From Reticulascus tulasneorum (lineage: Eukaryota > Ascomycota > Sordariomycetes > Glomerellales > Reticulascaceae), in the NCBI GenBank assembly GCA_001557505.1, contig LSAX01000007.1:682001-746000 (forward strand): DNA of 64,000 nucleotides, written 5' to 3'. Made by a program: the position numbers and the translations under genes. Within the stretch, counting starts at the first letter, position 1. Each line of letters starts with the position of its first letter. This document shows positions 34,025 to 43,130 of the stretch, in pieces. The notes under the pieces are model-generated. The model was given only the letters and a program-made list of their open reading frames with translations. It was not told where the DNA came from and made no database searches.

Positions 34025-35515
34025 ATGCCCATCACATTGGGCGCTCATGATCTTCTAGAGTATGATGCGAAGCACAGTGTGTTGATCTGCAGAGAGTGCA
34101 AGTACGCGATTCAGAAAAGTGCTTTGGGAAGCCATTTGCTCCGGCATAAGATCTACCGCAGGGAAAGACAACGTCTACTGTCATCCATCGCGCGACTGCA
34201 CATTTTAGAGCCGGACGATGTGCAACTTCCACCGCCAGGCTCTCCGCCTGTGAATGGACTACCCATAATCTCGGGCTTAAGATGTACGGCCACCAGCTGT
34301 GAAAGTCTGTGTGCAAGTTCCAAGCGGATGAGGCGTCATTGGAGCGAGATTCATGGCATGAGCGACCTTCCTGATTCCTTTTCTCGTTCTGTTGAACTTC
34401 AGACATTCTTTCGGGGTACCAAACTCAGATACTTCGAGGTTGTATCACCTAGCGCTACGGCCGGAATACTGCTTGGCGCTGGTAATTCGAGACTTGCGCA
34501 ACCGCAGGGTATCAATGTCGAAGCTGCACCAAGCCCTCGCGCACAGGCGTGCGACCTGGACCTGGACCTGGAAACGTTGAGATACTTTCACCACTTTACG
34601 ACTATAACGAGTCTGACTCTCCCTGTCAAGGATTCCGAAGTGAAGCACTGGGGGGTGGATGTGGTTGCACAAGGCTTGCGGCTGCGCTGGTTGATGTGCG
34701 GCATACTAGTCATCTCCGCAAGCCATTTAGCTGTGCTTTCGGACGATGAGATGACCAAACAAACGCATCTGCAGCGCTCAGCGCAGTTTCACCGAGAATT
34801 TTCCACCGGATGGGAAGAGGTGAAGCTTGATTCATATTCTGGCGTGGCTGAAGTCGAGGAAGCGCAGGCAGGCGCGCAGATGGTTTGCATTCATCGTTGT
34901 TGTTATTGGATGTCTGAATCACCCATGCCCGAGCGAACGATGAATCCGGATCCGGGAGCTTTTCAATTGCGTTTGTTCATCACGACTATTCAGGGTTGTG
35001 TTGACCCGAACTTTGCTCTCCGTTCCATAGTCAGCAGCGATGGCCTCCCCGAGGTAACACCCAGTGGTGCCAGACCAGATTTGGGAGGAATCCCGGATGC
35101 CGGTGTCCCGGGCAGCGTACCTGCTGCGCTACTGGACCGTCTTCGCACGCTTCCCTACCGTATGGCAGAGCCCTTAAAGAAACCGGACAGTGCCCTGGAC
35201 TTCTTTGCTGCGCTCTCTGCCATCGAGGCACTAGTCGACTGCTGCTTCATGAGCTATGCATCCGATGATGCAGAAGCGGTGTGGTTTGGCATGGAGTCGT
35301 GGTTTAAAAAGGTATCAGGTCACTTCAAGACTATGATATGGCGCCGGAATCCAGCTTCGCTCATCGTGCTCGCCCACTGGTCCTTGTTGGTCAAGCGAGC
35401 TGAGAATCAATCCTGGCTCCTGAGAGGGTCAGCGGCCAAGGTGCTTAGCCAGGTCGCGAAAGAACTCCCCGAAGACACTGCTATCCAGAGCCTGATAGAG
35501 AATCTAGCTAGTTGA
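34025..35515 (+). CDS. OrsD-like (DUF3505-type) C2H2 protein, probable regulator
   Basis: Single exon, 496 aa from the first in-frame ATG at 34025 (MPITLGAHDLLEYDAKHSVL). Two zinc-finger-like sites open the protein: C22-x2-C25 with H37-x3-H41, and C87-x4-C92 with H105-x4-H110. This pair, with the lead-in HSVLICRECKYAIQKSALGSHL, is the pattern of the DUF3505 / 'orsellinic acid cluster protein OrsD' family as I remember it. After an acidic repeat (DLDLDLETLRYFHHFTT) the remaining 300 aa match the helical fungal transcription-factor-like domain (LRLRWLMCGILVISASHLAVL; LSAIEALVDCCFMSY). Likely a nuclear regulator. No biosynthetic backbone gene is nearby, so a cluster-specific role is not supported. 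Confidence 0.75.
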   Translation: MPITLGAHDLLEYDAKHSVLICRECKYAIQKSALGSHLLRHKIYRRERQRLLSSIARLHILEPDDVQLPPPGSPPVNGLPIISGLRCTATSCESLCASSKRMRRHWSEIHGMSDLPDSFSRSVELQTFFRGTKLRYFEVVSPSATAGILLGAGNSRLAQPQGINVEAAPSPRAQACDLDLDLETLRYFHHFTTITSLTLPVKDSEVKHWGVDVVAQGLRLRWLMCGILVISASHLAVLSDDEMTKQTHLQRSAQFHREFSTGWEEVKLDSYSGVAEVEEAQAGAQMVCIHRCCYWMSESPMPERTMNPDPGAFQLRLFITTIQGCVDPNFALRSIVSSDGLPEVTPSGARPDLGGIPDAGVPGSVPAALLDRLRTLPYRMAEPLKKPDSALDFFAALSAIEALVDCCFMSYASDDAEAVWFGMESWFKKVSGHFKTMIWRRNPASLIVLAHWSLLVKRAENQSWLLRGSAAKVLSQVAKELPEDTAIQSLIENLAS

Positions 35516-35837
35516 GATTGCGGCACCTTCACCAACAATTTAGATTTCGGGCGGTTCCCCGAAGCTGAACTGACCGAAGACACACATCGATTATTTACGC
35601 ACATTGTTTTGGCTGTTTAGTTTTGATATCTATTCATTTTTTACACGATCTGTTTTGAAGAGCACCAAATCTGTCACGATGCTATGATTCTGTTCTCACT
35701 GACCAGCGCTTCTACTAGGGGCGTAATTACATTGTTCACCCCATCCTTCATCAGATAAGGCAATTCAGTACCGTTCATGAATCGCCTTCGCCAGTTTCAG
35801 TAAGCATTACGAGAAAATTGTGTACAACGGGTCAGAT
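35516..35837. other. short intergenic region
   Basis: Convergent 3' flanks of the OrsD-like gene and the decayed exonuclease gene. Nothing else seen. Confidence 0.5.
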
Positions 35838-37382
35838 TTAAGAGTCCAACTCCTGCAAATCTGTCGTGTCCTCTCCCTTGCACAACTTCTCTGCCAATAG
35901 GGCCATCAGCGCAGCCTTTTTGCTATCAATCAAGGCGTCATGATGATGGAGTCGGAGGGGATGTTGAGGGAAGAAGACGCAAAAGAGGAACTCAAGGGCA
36001 CATGTTACCCCCTGAGGCAAGTCGATATTATGCCGAAAAATATAGTTTAGTCGAATGATGTGATCATTTGGGGGCATAACCCCGTGGAATCTAGCTTCCG
36101 AAAGGAGGTGCTTCAATGCAGAAATATCCGCCCAGTTTTTGTGCCAGACTATAATGTAGTCATCACATGTAATCCCACTCCCTTTGATAACTGCAGCTGC
36201 TTGAGTAGCATCGACCCGAGCGCCTGATAAGTTCTCCTTGTTGTAATGCCGATAATCGCGTTTTCCGAATTGTAGAAGACTGTGGCCGAAATCTCGGGGG
36301 TCTTTGGAATTCGTTTCGTTGTTAAGGTCCCAAGCAGTGTTGATGTTGACGTTGAATAGACCTGATTTTCGGCGGCCTTTATCAAATCGATGTCGACTGC
36401 GGCAACTTGTTCAACTACAGGCGGCGTCCTTGAAAGAAGTGCCTCCACGTCGAGCGCGAAAACCCTTGGGACGGTCGCGAGCTCTCTTTTGTTCAGTATT
36501 AGTTCAAATTTCGATGACTTATCGACTTCCCAGACCCTGTTAGTCTGAATCTGTCTGGAAATCTGGCCATGGTATTTCTGTTTCCAAATTTCACCATGGA
36601 CTGCCACTGTATGCGAGATAATATGGAGCGGGCAGTAAAGTGCCCGATACATCCGGGAATGGGAACAGTCTCCTTGGCTGCATCTTGTCTCGTCCTCGCC
36701 GTCATCGGCCAGAGCACCAAAGGCTCGATAGAGCTGGGATAGTGCGAGTTCTTGCGCACATTCAATGCATCGTATGTCAAATCGGATGGCCGTTTTCAGT
36801 GTATTTAATTTGGCCTTTGCTGTAGTCCAGTCCAGCCGAGTATTCCGTGGACACCGCTCTTGCACCTTGCGGAAGGAACTTCGAGGACCGAGGCACAAAT
36901 TGCCCCAGTTCCCAAATTCAGCCAAACGCCCAGATGAGAGCTCTACGCGCTGAATTAGAATTAGAATTTCTATATCGCATTGCTATGTCGTATTACTACA
37001 TACCGTTTTCGACTTTGTTAAGATTGTAAGACAATACCTGGATTTGTCTCTGTCTTGAGATAGTTGTTGATCGCGCAGCGTCAGACTCAGCTAGAACAGC
37101 AGCTTGTTCTTTCAATGTACCGTACCTTTTATCTTTGTTTGTTTCTTCGGGATACTGGCTCAGACCAACAGCTAATAGCCCATCCTTGTCATCATGAAGG
37201 GTGATGAATTTCTCTCTCTGAACTAGCATCTTTGCAATATCCTCTTGGATTTCTTGGGGAGTTTTTACCCAATACTTATTGGCGCTTGGTTTTCGTGGCT
37301 GAAGCTTTTCTGGGAGATCCTCCAAATCCCCGTTCTTTCTGTGTTTGCGTACATGGGAGTCCATCTGCTGCTGGATCATACG

Positions 37383-37390
37383 AAACTCAC
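37383..37390 (+). repeat. target-site duplication, left copy
   Basis: AAACTCAC immediately before the CAGCG end of the element; the identical octamer follows the right end at 38306-38313. Eight bp is the hallmark length for hAT transposition. Confidence 0.9.
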
Positions 37391-37408
37391 CAGCGCTCCC
37401 GCAAATAC

Positions 37409-37442
37409 AATCAATCCAAATATGGCCTCATATTTGGATTGA
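37409..37442. repeat. subterminal palindrome of the hAT element
   Basis: CAATCCAAATAT and ATATTTGGATTG form 12-bp perfect arms around GGCCTC, right inside the left terminal repeat. It could fold as a hairpin or present paired binding sites. Confidence 0.75.
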
Positions 37443-37983
37443 GTGGGTTTTTGAAGCCCTCGATTTGATTGAACTTGGTTTGATTGCAAATATTTGATAT
37501 ATTTGTATTGGAGCAGGGGACTTCGATTTTGTAAGAGGGGATGTTTCAGTAACTCGATGTTTCCTAATATAGATTATTAGCAAACTGTAGATAGCTTCAT
37601 CAAATAACTTACTTAAGAAGATGGCTTATAGAAGAGCTTGTTGCCGCCGCTTTAAAGAGCTCTAGATAGCCTTTCGAATCACACAGCTTATAACACCAGT
37701 ATGCCTCCATCGTCTTGCCATTACAATCAAGCTCGATAATAAAAATCCCATAATCTTATATCCATGAATACCTCGGTTTCTTATGATAAACTAGCTCTTC
37801 TAATACGAACTGGCGTTGTTTCCAAGTAACAGACGGAAGGTCAGAGATGTCAGGATTAATAGGTAATATCGTATCGCGAGATCTTTCAAGCTGCTCGAGA
37901 AGACCCGGACGTGTCTTATAGAGTCTAGTAAACACGTTCGAGCTTTCTGTAGAAGCTATTGAGAAGAGAGAATTAGACATCAT
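37428..37983 (-). pseudogene. relic of hAT transposase N-terminus with BED-type zinc finger
   Basis: The frame starts MMSNSLFSIAST and runs through ILPINPDISDLPSVTWKQRQ and FVLEELVYHKKPRYSWI to a TAA at 37756. It continues in the same frame with IELDCNGKTMEAYWCYKLC, then ISHLLKKH after a 49-nt GT-AG intron (37612-37564). C-x2-C followed about 20 residues later by H-x4-H is a BED finger, the DNA-binding module of hAT transposases. The frame then ends in the terminal region at 37428. In-frame stop plus absence of the catalytic domain show it is dead. Confidence 0.75.
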
Positions 37984-38036
37984 ATAGATAAGGCTCTCGA
38001 GAAGGCTCTTGAGAAGGCTCTTAAGAAGGCTCGGAT
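37984..38036. repeat. short tandem repeat inside the hAT element
   Basis: GAAGGCTCT followed by -CGA-, -TGA- or -TAA- is repeated three to four times with a 15-bp period, just upstream of the transposase relic start. Confidence 0.6.
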
Positions 38037-38305
38037 GAAGGATATCTAGCGATATGAAGTCGGATGTTGCCCGGCAGACCTAGAAAACGCGTCAGTTTGA
38101 CCACGTTTCGCCCCATAAAAGAGTAGGGGGAAGACAATACACGTGCCTAAGCACGTGCCTAATCATGTGATGCGGCTTGGCAAATCATCCAAATATTGAA
38201 GCTATTCGATTTGCGTTGATTTGTTTGAGGATATCTTGGATTTGGATTGAATTGCTTGGATTGATTGGATGATTTGTAAATATGTTTGTATTTGCGGTAG
38301 CGCTG

Positions 38306-38313
38306 AAACTCAC
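38306..38313 (+). repeat. target-site duplication, right copy
   Basis: AAACTCAC directly following the right terminal repeat; identical to 37383-37390. Confidence 0.9.
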
Positions 38314-39860
38314 CAATGTTTGCGCGACAATTGGGTACGAAACAAATAAAGAACGGTCCGGTATGATTTTGTAGATGTACTGCTGCCTCCTTCGCAGTAC
38401 GAGATGACTTATTGCAATACGGACAGTTAGTTTGGTCTCCATCCCGGTAACAGCTTTGTATCGTTATCGAAAGGAGGATGTCAAAATCAACAGTCCCGTT
38501 TGCCGTCAGTAGAAGTGTTGCAAGTGTAAACACCAAATCGGGCACCACAGAAGGCTCAGCTTGATATTGCAACTGTTGTTGGAGTTGACTTGGGGAATTG
38601 TGTCGGGCGTGACGAACTCTATAATTCTCTGATCCTACCGAGAGCTACAGCTGACTGCACGCCGGGATGACTGCGCAAGAGTGGTCCCACTTCGGTTTCA
38701 AGGTTAACCATGCGCCCTCGATGCCACGCGAACTTAAATTTACTGTTGGTGTGCGTGAATGTGCTCTTTAGTGGCTGGGTCCGCCTCTGATTTTCAAGAA
38801 GTTGTGTCTCACCGGACGATGCCGCATTGACGACGATGGGAGCTGCTTGAGTGGCTGGCTTGGGCAGCATGGGCTGCGGTCGGCGTGTAGGTTGGTGCAC
38901 CTGCACGGATGCCAGAGCGGATGTAGAACCCAGTATAGGTGCTGGCGCGAGAGTGGCGGGGACAGTTGAGGACTGTTGTAGGAGATCGGGTTTCATAGAG
39001 TGTTGGTATGCGGCTTGGAAGGATTTGGGTTGGTAAGCAGGGACAAGGGACGACCCTGACTGAAGATAGGAGGTTCGTTGTAGCTGATGTTGTGGAGCGG
39101 CGCTAGCATGGATGTAGGCGAAGCTTTCGCTAACTGCTTTTTCACTTTCGTCGTTTTGGTGAGCATTATCCTGAGATATAGGATCGTTTTCTTCGTCTTT
39201 TTCGTTAGGTTCACCATCTTTGTCACCGTCTCCAACAAGCTGCGCTCGTGTTTGGTAATTGTCAAAACAGTCAGCAACGGATTTAGCGCCAAGGCCTGTT
39301 AGCTCCCCAATCATCTTCTTGCCTTCTTCGGGGAGGTGTCCATGCTGGATAATAGCTGTGAAAGATCCCTCGAGGGTCTCAGTTGCCCCGTGCCCATACC
39401 GAGCTATGAACCCTTGAGGGTTCTTTAAGGCATGCTCAAGTTCGGACTTTGCTTTTTTCCGTCGATAAGTAAACCAATTGATGATTTGAGTTTTTGAGCA
39501 GCCGGTCTGCTGTAAAAGTGAGTCCGTTTCTTTTACCGTTTGCCAAAGACGATTGTTGTGAGCCAGAATCTAGCCTTCAAGAATCGCTTTCGATTTCGTG
39601 TGTATAGTCAGACGCTCTTGTTTTCGCTGTGGGCCATTTTGGCTGGAAGACTGGGGCTGGTCGGGTTTGACTTCCTTGCTTTGTGCCTTAGTCTCGCCTT
39701 GCTCGTGTCGCAATTGCTTAGCTCGTTTCCTGACTCTTTCCTGGTCCCAGCCAATTTGCTGCGAAATCACCTCTCTTTCTCGCTTGCTGGGTAGGCGATA
39801 GTTCTGAGAACGCAGCCAATCCAGAAGAATTCTAGACTCTTCGCTGTGCTCTCGACCCAT

Positions 39861-42326
39861 CCTGTAGGGAGTTTGCAGAAGTAGTTAGCTGTAGGTTCAT
39901 CAGAGAAGCAAAGTAAGGCGCGATGGTTTTTGAGATAGCGTCCTGGAGTGCGATAAGGTAGACTTCCGAGGGCGTCCCTTGGGGCGTTATCTTTAGGAAT
40001 CGAAAGGATTTACGAGCTGATGTCGGAATATTGACGCTCGCCCTGGCTTTTAATGGTACCCAGGAGAAGTCGCTTTGAAGTGGAACTCATGGGAACAAGA
40101 ACGGCCGTTACCCTTTCCTCTTGCCTCAGGGCAATGCGTCGTTTTGCCGCCGGCCCGCCTTCACCGCCTTCCATTTACAGTGTGCTTAATCCATTAACGA
40201 ATGTAAAGCACCATCGACATTTCCAGTCCAGTTTTGTCTTGAAAATTCTTTTTATGAACTCTAAAGTTTGAAATAATAGTACAGTGTGTAGGAAAGCTAG
40301 CAGATTGTTATCAGGATGTTAATAACCAATCTCGGGAGTGCCTATGAATATGAAATTGGTTCTCCCACCGGCCAACGAAACTTGGGCTCGGCTTATTAAT
40401 TATACCGCCTTCGGTATTTCTTCGGCATAAGTGTTCAAAGTCACTTTGTTGTTTTAGCTCTATAGTAATAAATAAACGAAGAAAATTTGCCTTCGGGCAT
40501 TTGGTCAATTTGAAACGATAGTGGGTCCCCATTTGAATTGCAACATTGAATTACGCTAATTCCTCTGTAGCAGAGAAGATGTAATTATACCAAACCTCGC
40601 ACGTTCGAATCCACCAACTGACAAATTTAATAGTAGCATGGCCCCTGCACTAAGGATGGTGAGTCTTTCCACATCCAACGATGTGAGGTCTGTCTAACAC
40701 CCTTCAGACACGCTCAATCAAAGAGAAGCTACCAATTTTTTTTTCTTCGAATGTCTAAATTATCAGATGTTAATATTTGGGTAATCAACCCTCTCCCCAG
40801 AGCAACAACCTCTGCTACTTGACCCTTAGCTGTGAGATAAGGCAATTGAACATATGCTCCAGCAACCGCTAGAGCAGTGGTAGGATAAGGTAGATAATAT
40901 CCCGCTCCTACTCTAGAACAATGACCGGTTCTTGGGGTATGATGGGTATGATATGGGCGACCCCGCCTTGCATTTCTTATAGGCATCTCTGTTCAAGGGA
41001 GTACTACATTCATGGCGTTCCTTTTAAATAATGATGCATCGAATATTGAGGGAGAGTTTGGTAAACTGCTTTGACCTTTGCAATCGAGCGGAGATATCCT
41101 GAAATCATCAGATTATTAGAAGACCACGGCTCGCTTAGCTAGAGATTATCATCATCTGCGGCGTTTCATTGTGAATAACAACCAGTGATAATATACTACT
41201 ACACCTGGGAGTGATTTTCAATTTGAAAACCTTTTCTTAGCTTTGTCGCTCGTAGTGAATGCAAATCCAATAGCAACCCAGAAAATGGCCTGATTGGGAG
41301 AGTAACGCTCTACTTCTATCCGAAAAGTCTGCCGAAAGCACTAAATCCTAAATCTTGAGATATATATTGATCAAGAACTCAGGGCAAGATTTATCACTGA
41401 CAATGACCCGCCCATACTCAGTTCAGCAGCACCTATTTAGCTGCTTGCTCATTGTCCAGGTGAAAGAGAGAACACCAGTTAGGCAAGGAGATCGCCTTCT
41501 CACTGCTCTGGCATTCGACGAAGTACCAGTAGCGATGCTACTCTGCGGCATGGGGCTCGTTCCTCCTTGAAATTGTAATAAGGGGTATCCTAGAATGTCC
41601 TTCAAGTACTGGAATATTCGTGTGGATTATAGGAAACAGTATTACCCATTCAGAATATGGTTAAAGACTATCAGTGTTAAAACTCATTCGACAGTCCGAA
41701 CGACGGTCACGCTATCTGACGCATGGTACATGATTCTACAGAGGAAGATAGCATTCCCAATTACTTCGTTGAGCATAGCGATCAGGAACGTGATGATGAT
41801 CCCCGTATCGCCCAGATTAGAAAGAAGGCGGCCGCCGCCGCTGTTCGTTTCCCGTTAAGCATAAGAATCCGTCGAAGGTCCAGTTCTTGGCATCCAATCA
41901 CAAGAGCATCACGAATCCTCCATGATGGCTCGCCACTGTACAGGGAAAGTTGGCCACGAATCCTCCCATCCGCTCCCACTCCAACATTTGCATACAACTG
42001 ATACGGAAACATATTGCGATTGGAGCGCCGCACTACATATCGCTTACACAATGAAATCAAAGCAAGGGGGATATTGTATAGCATATTACTCTTGGAAAGC
42101 GAACAACATGACAAGCTGATGATGTAGGCATATAACTTGGAGGCTGCGCGGGCATAGGTCTCAAAGTTACGTACACAGCTTACTATCCTTTTGAGTTTGT
42201 CTAAAATACGAGGAGAGGAAACTTATTGACAGCCTCCCAATACTACACAGAAAATCTATGATGAGCTTGTGATTCGATCCATGGGGACCTAACCCCATTT
42301 GAATTCACGACCCCTTAACATGGGGT
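39861..42326. other. long intergenic region
   Basis: About 2.5 kb. A minus-strand frame at 40729-40986 (GAGYYLPYPTTALAVAGAY) has protein-like composition but no recognised family. No terminal repeats or tRNA found (a GTTCGAATCC word near 40601 was tested and rejected). Confidence 0.4.
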
Positions 42327-43130
42327 CTACTTGATGTTCTTCTCCGCAAAAGCGAGAGCATAGTCGGCAACCTCCTCCCACCCAGCCTGGTTGACAATCC
42401 CATGGCTCTTTCCGTCGAACAACTTATATTCAACCACCGCTGGCCCTTTGTACGCCTTATATTCCTTCTCGACTACACTGGACGGGACGACATGGTCGAG
42501 CGTGCCTCCGATAAGTAACAGAGGGGCTCGGTTCTCCTTATCGAATTCGACATAAGTTGCGGCTTTCTTGCCATAGATGAGACTGAGAGCTCCTTGCCAC
42601 AGCACATGAGCTACGCTGGGAATACTATACTTCTCCCAGAGCTTCTTGCTTTCCTCGGGAGTGGTGTGGTTGCCGAAGCAGTAGTGGAACTCATCCGCAC
42701 TGATCTTCACAGTGGAGGCGTAGTCGAATGGGTTGCTGAGGATCGGAAAGCCTGCTTTTATGGTGCTGAAGGGTAGGGTAAAGATGCCCGCTGGCTGAGC
42801 TGGGGATAGGCAGATACCGATAGCGCCAAGACCACGTGAAAGAAGAATTTGTGTAAAAAGCCCGCCGAAGGAGTGTCCAATGATGATAGGCTTAGCGGGC
42901 AGCTTGAGGATGATCTCTTCATAATGATCCACAATTTGAGTGATGCTCTTGTTAGCTATTGGCTTCGGATTGGCACGTATATCTGCTGGGGTGCGGTCGT
43001 CGACTCCAGGCCAGCCTGGTGCAATGACCTCGTAGCCCTGGGCTTGGTAGTGCTTGATCCAGTCCTCCCAGCAGAGGGGAGTCATCCACAAACCATGGAC
43101 GAAGACGATGGTGGGTTTGGGAGATGCCAT
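42327..43130 (-). CDS. alpha/beta-hydrolase fold protein
   Basis: Single exon, 267 aa, full length for a minimal alpha/beta hydrolase. The oxyanion-hole region is FVHGLW (residues 10-15). The nucleophile elbow is GHSFGG with S87. The acid is D212 in GTLDHVV and the catalytic base H243 in KSHGIV, all in family order and spacing. No signal peptide, so cytosolic. Such proteins are esterases, lipases, haloperoxidase-like enzymes or epoxide/lactone hydrolases; the sequence does not settle which. A TATAAAT box lies about 175 nt upstream (minus strand, 43305-43311). Confidence 0.9.
   Translation of the reverse strand: MASPKPTIVFVHGLWMTPLCWEDWIKHYQAQGYEVIAPGWPGVDDRTPADIRANPKPIANKSITQIVDHYEEIILKLPAKPIIIGHSFGGLFTQILLSRGLGAIGICLSPAQPAGIFTLPFSTIKAGFPILSNPFDYASTVKISADEFHYCFGNHTTPEESKKLWEKYSIPSVAHVLWQGALSLIYGKKAATYVEFDKENRAPLLLIGGTLDHVVPSSVVEKEYKAYKGPAVVEYKLFDGKSHGIVNQAGWEEVADYALAFAEKNIK

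Larger units (their letters stand above)
37391..38305 (-). mobile_element. non-autonomous hAT-type DNA transposon, 915 bp
   Basis: The left end reads CAGCGCTCCCGCAAATACAA and the right end, reverse-complemented, CAGCGCTACCGCAAATACAA: terminal inverted repeats with one mismatch in 20, starting CAG-C-G like other hAT ends. Flanking 8-bp duplications are AAACTCAC. Removing the element and one duplication restores a continuous host frame through a zinc finger, an independent proof of insertion. Subterminal DNA is rich in TTGGATTG/CAATCCAA words, a plausible set of transposase-binding sites. The interior carries a relic of a transposase N-terminus on the minus strand; the catalytic RNase H-like domain is missing, so it depends on a helper copy elsewhere. 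Confidence 0.9.
35838..39860 (-). pseudogene. decayed homeodomain - C2H2 - DEDDh exonuclease-like gene, split by an hAT element
   Basis: From 39860 to 38619 one continuous frame encodes two homeodomain-like helix sets (second: TGCSKTQIINWFTYRRKKAK), interrupted by a single TAG at 39570-39572. At about 38640-38617 the frame shifts, or a 37-nt intron is spliced. The next segment has a classic C2H2 finger CPYCNKSSRTAKEAAVHLQ-NH and half of another (CFVPNCRANIGEF). The hAT element then intrudes (37391-38305). The frame resumes with RMIQQQMDSHVRKH, finishing the finger, and after a 60-nt intron (37001-36942) continues to 36180. There a 1-nt deletion near the AAAGGGA run shifts it, and it resumes to 35838. 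The last part shows DEDDh features: FALDVEA (D-x-E), WADISALKHLL and HDALID (H-x4-D). It may be one fused gene or two neighbours. As written it cannot make a full product. Confidence 0.7.

Noticed and set aside
37391..38305. Interpretation of the 0.9-kb segment as a large intron of the host gene
   Set aside because: It is bounded by inverted repeats and an 8-bp direct duplication and contains transposase-like sequence; a GTGAGTTT at the border is part of the duplicated target.
40560..40640. GTTCGAATCC word suggesting a tRNA T-loop
   Set aside because: Flanking bases do not form a T-stem or acceptor stem, and no D-arm or anticodon arm fits upstream.
40729..40986. Protein-like minus-strand frame (GAGYYLPYPTTALAVAGAY)
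   Set aside because: 85 codons, no recognised family, no splice partners; may be a chance frame or old fragment.
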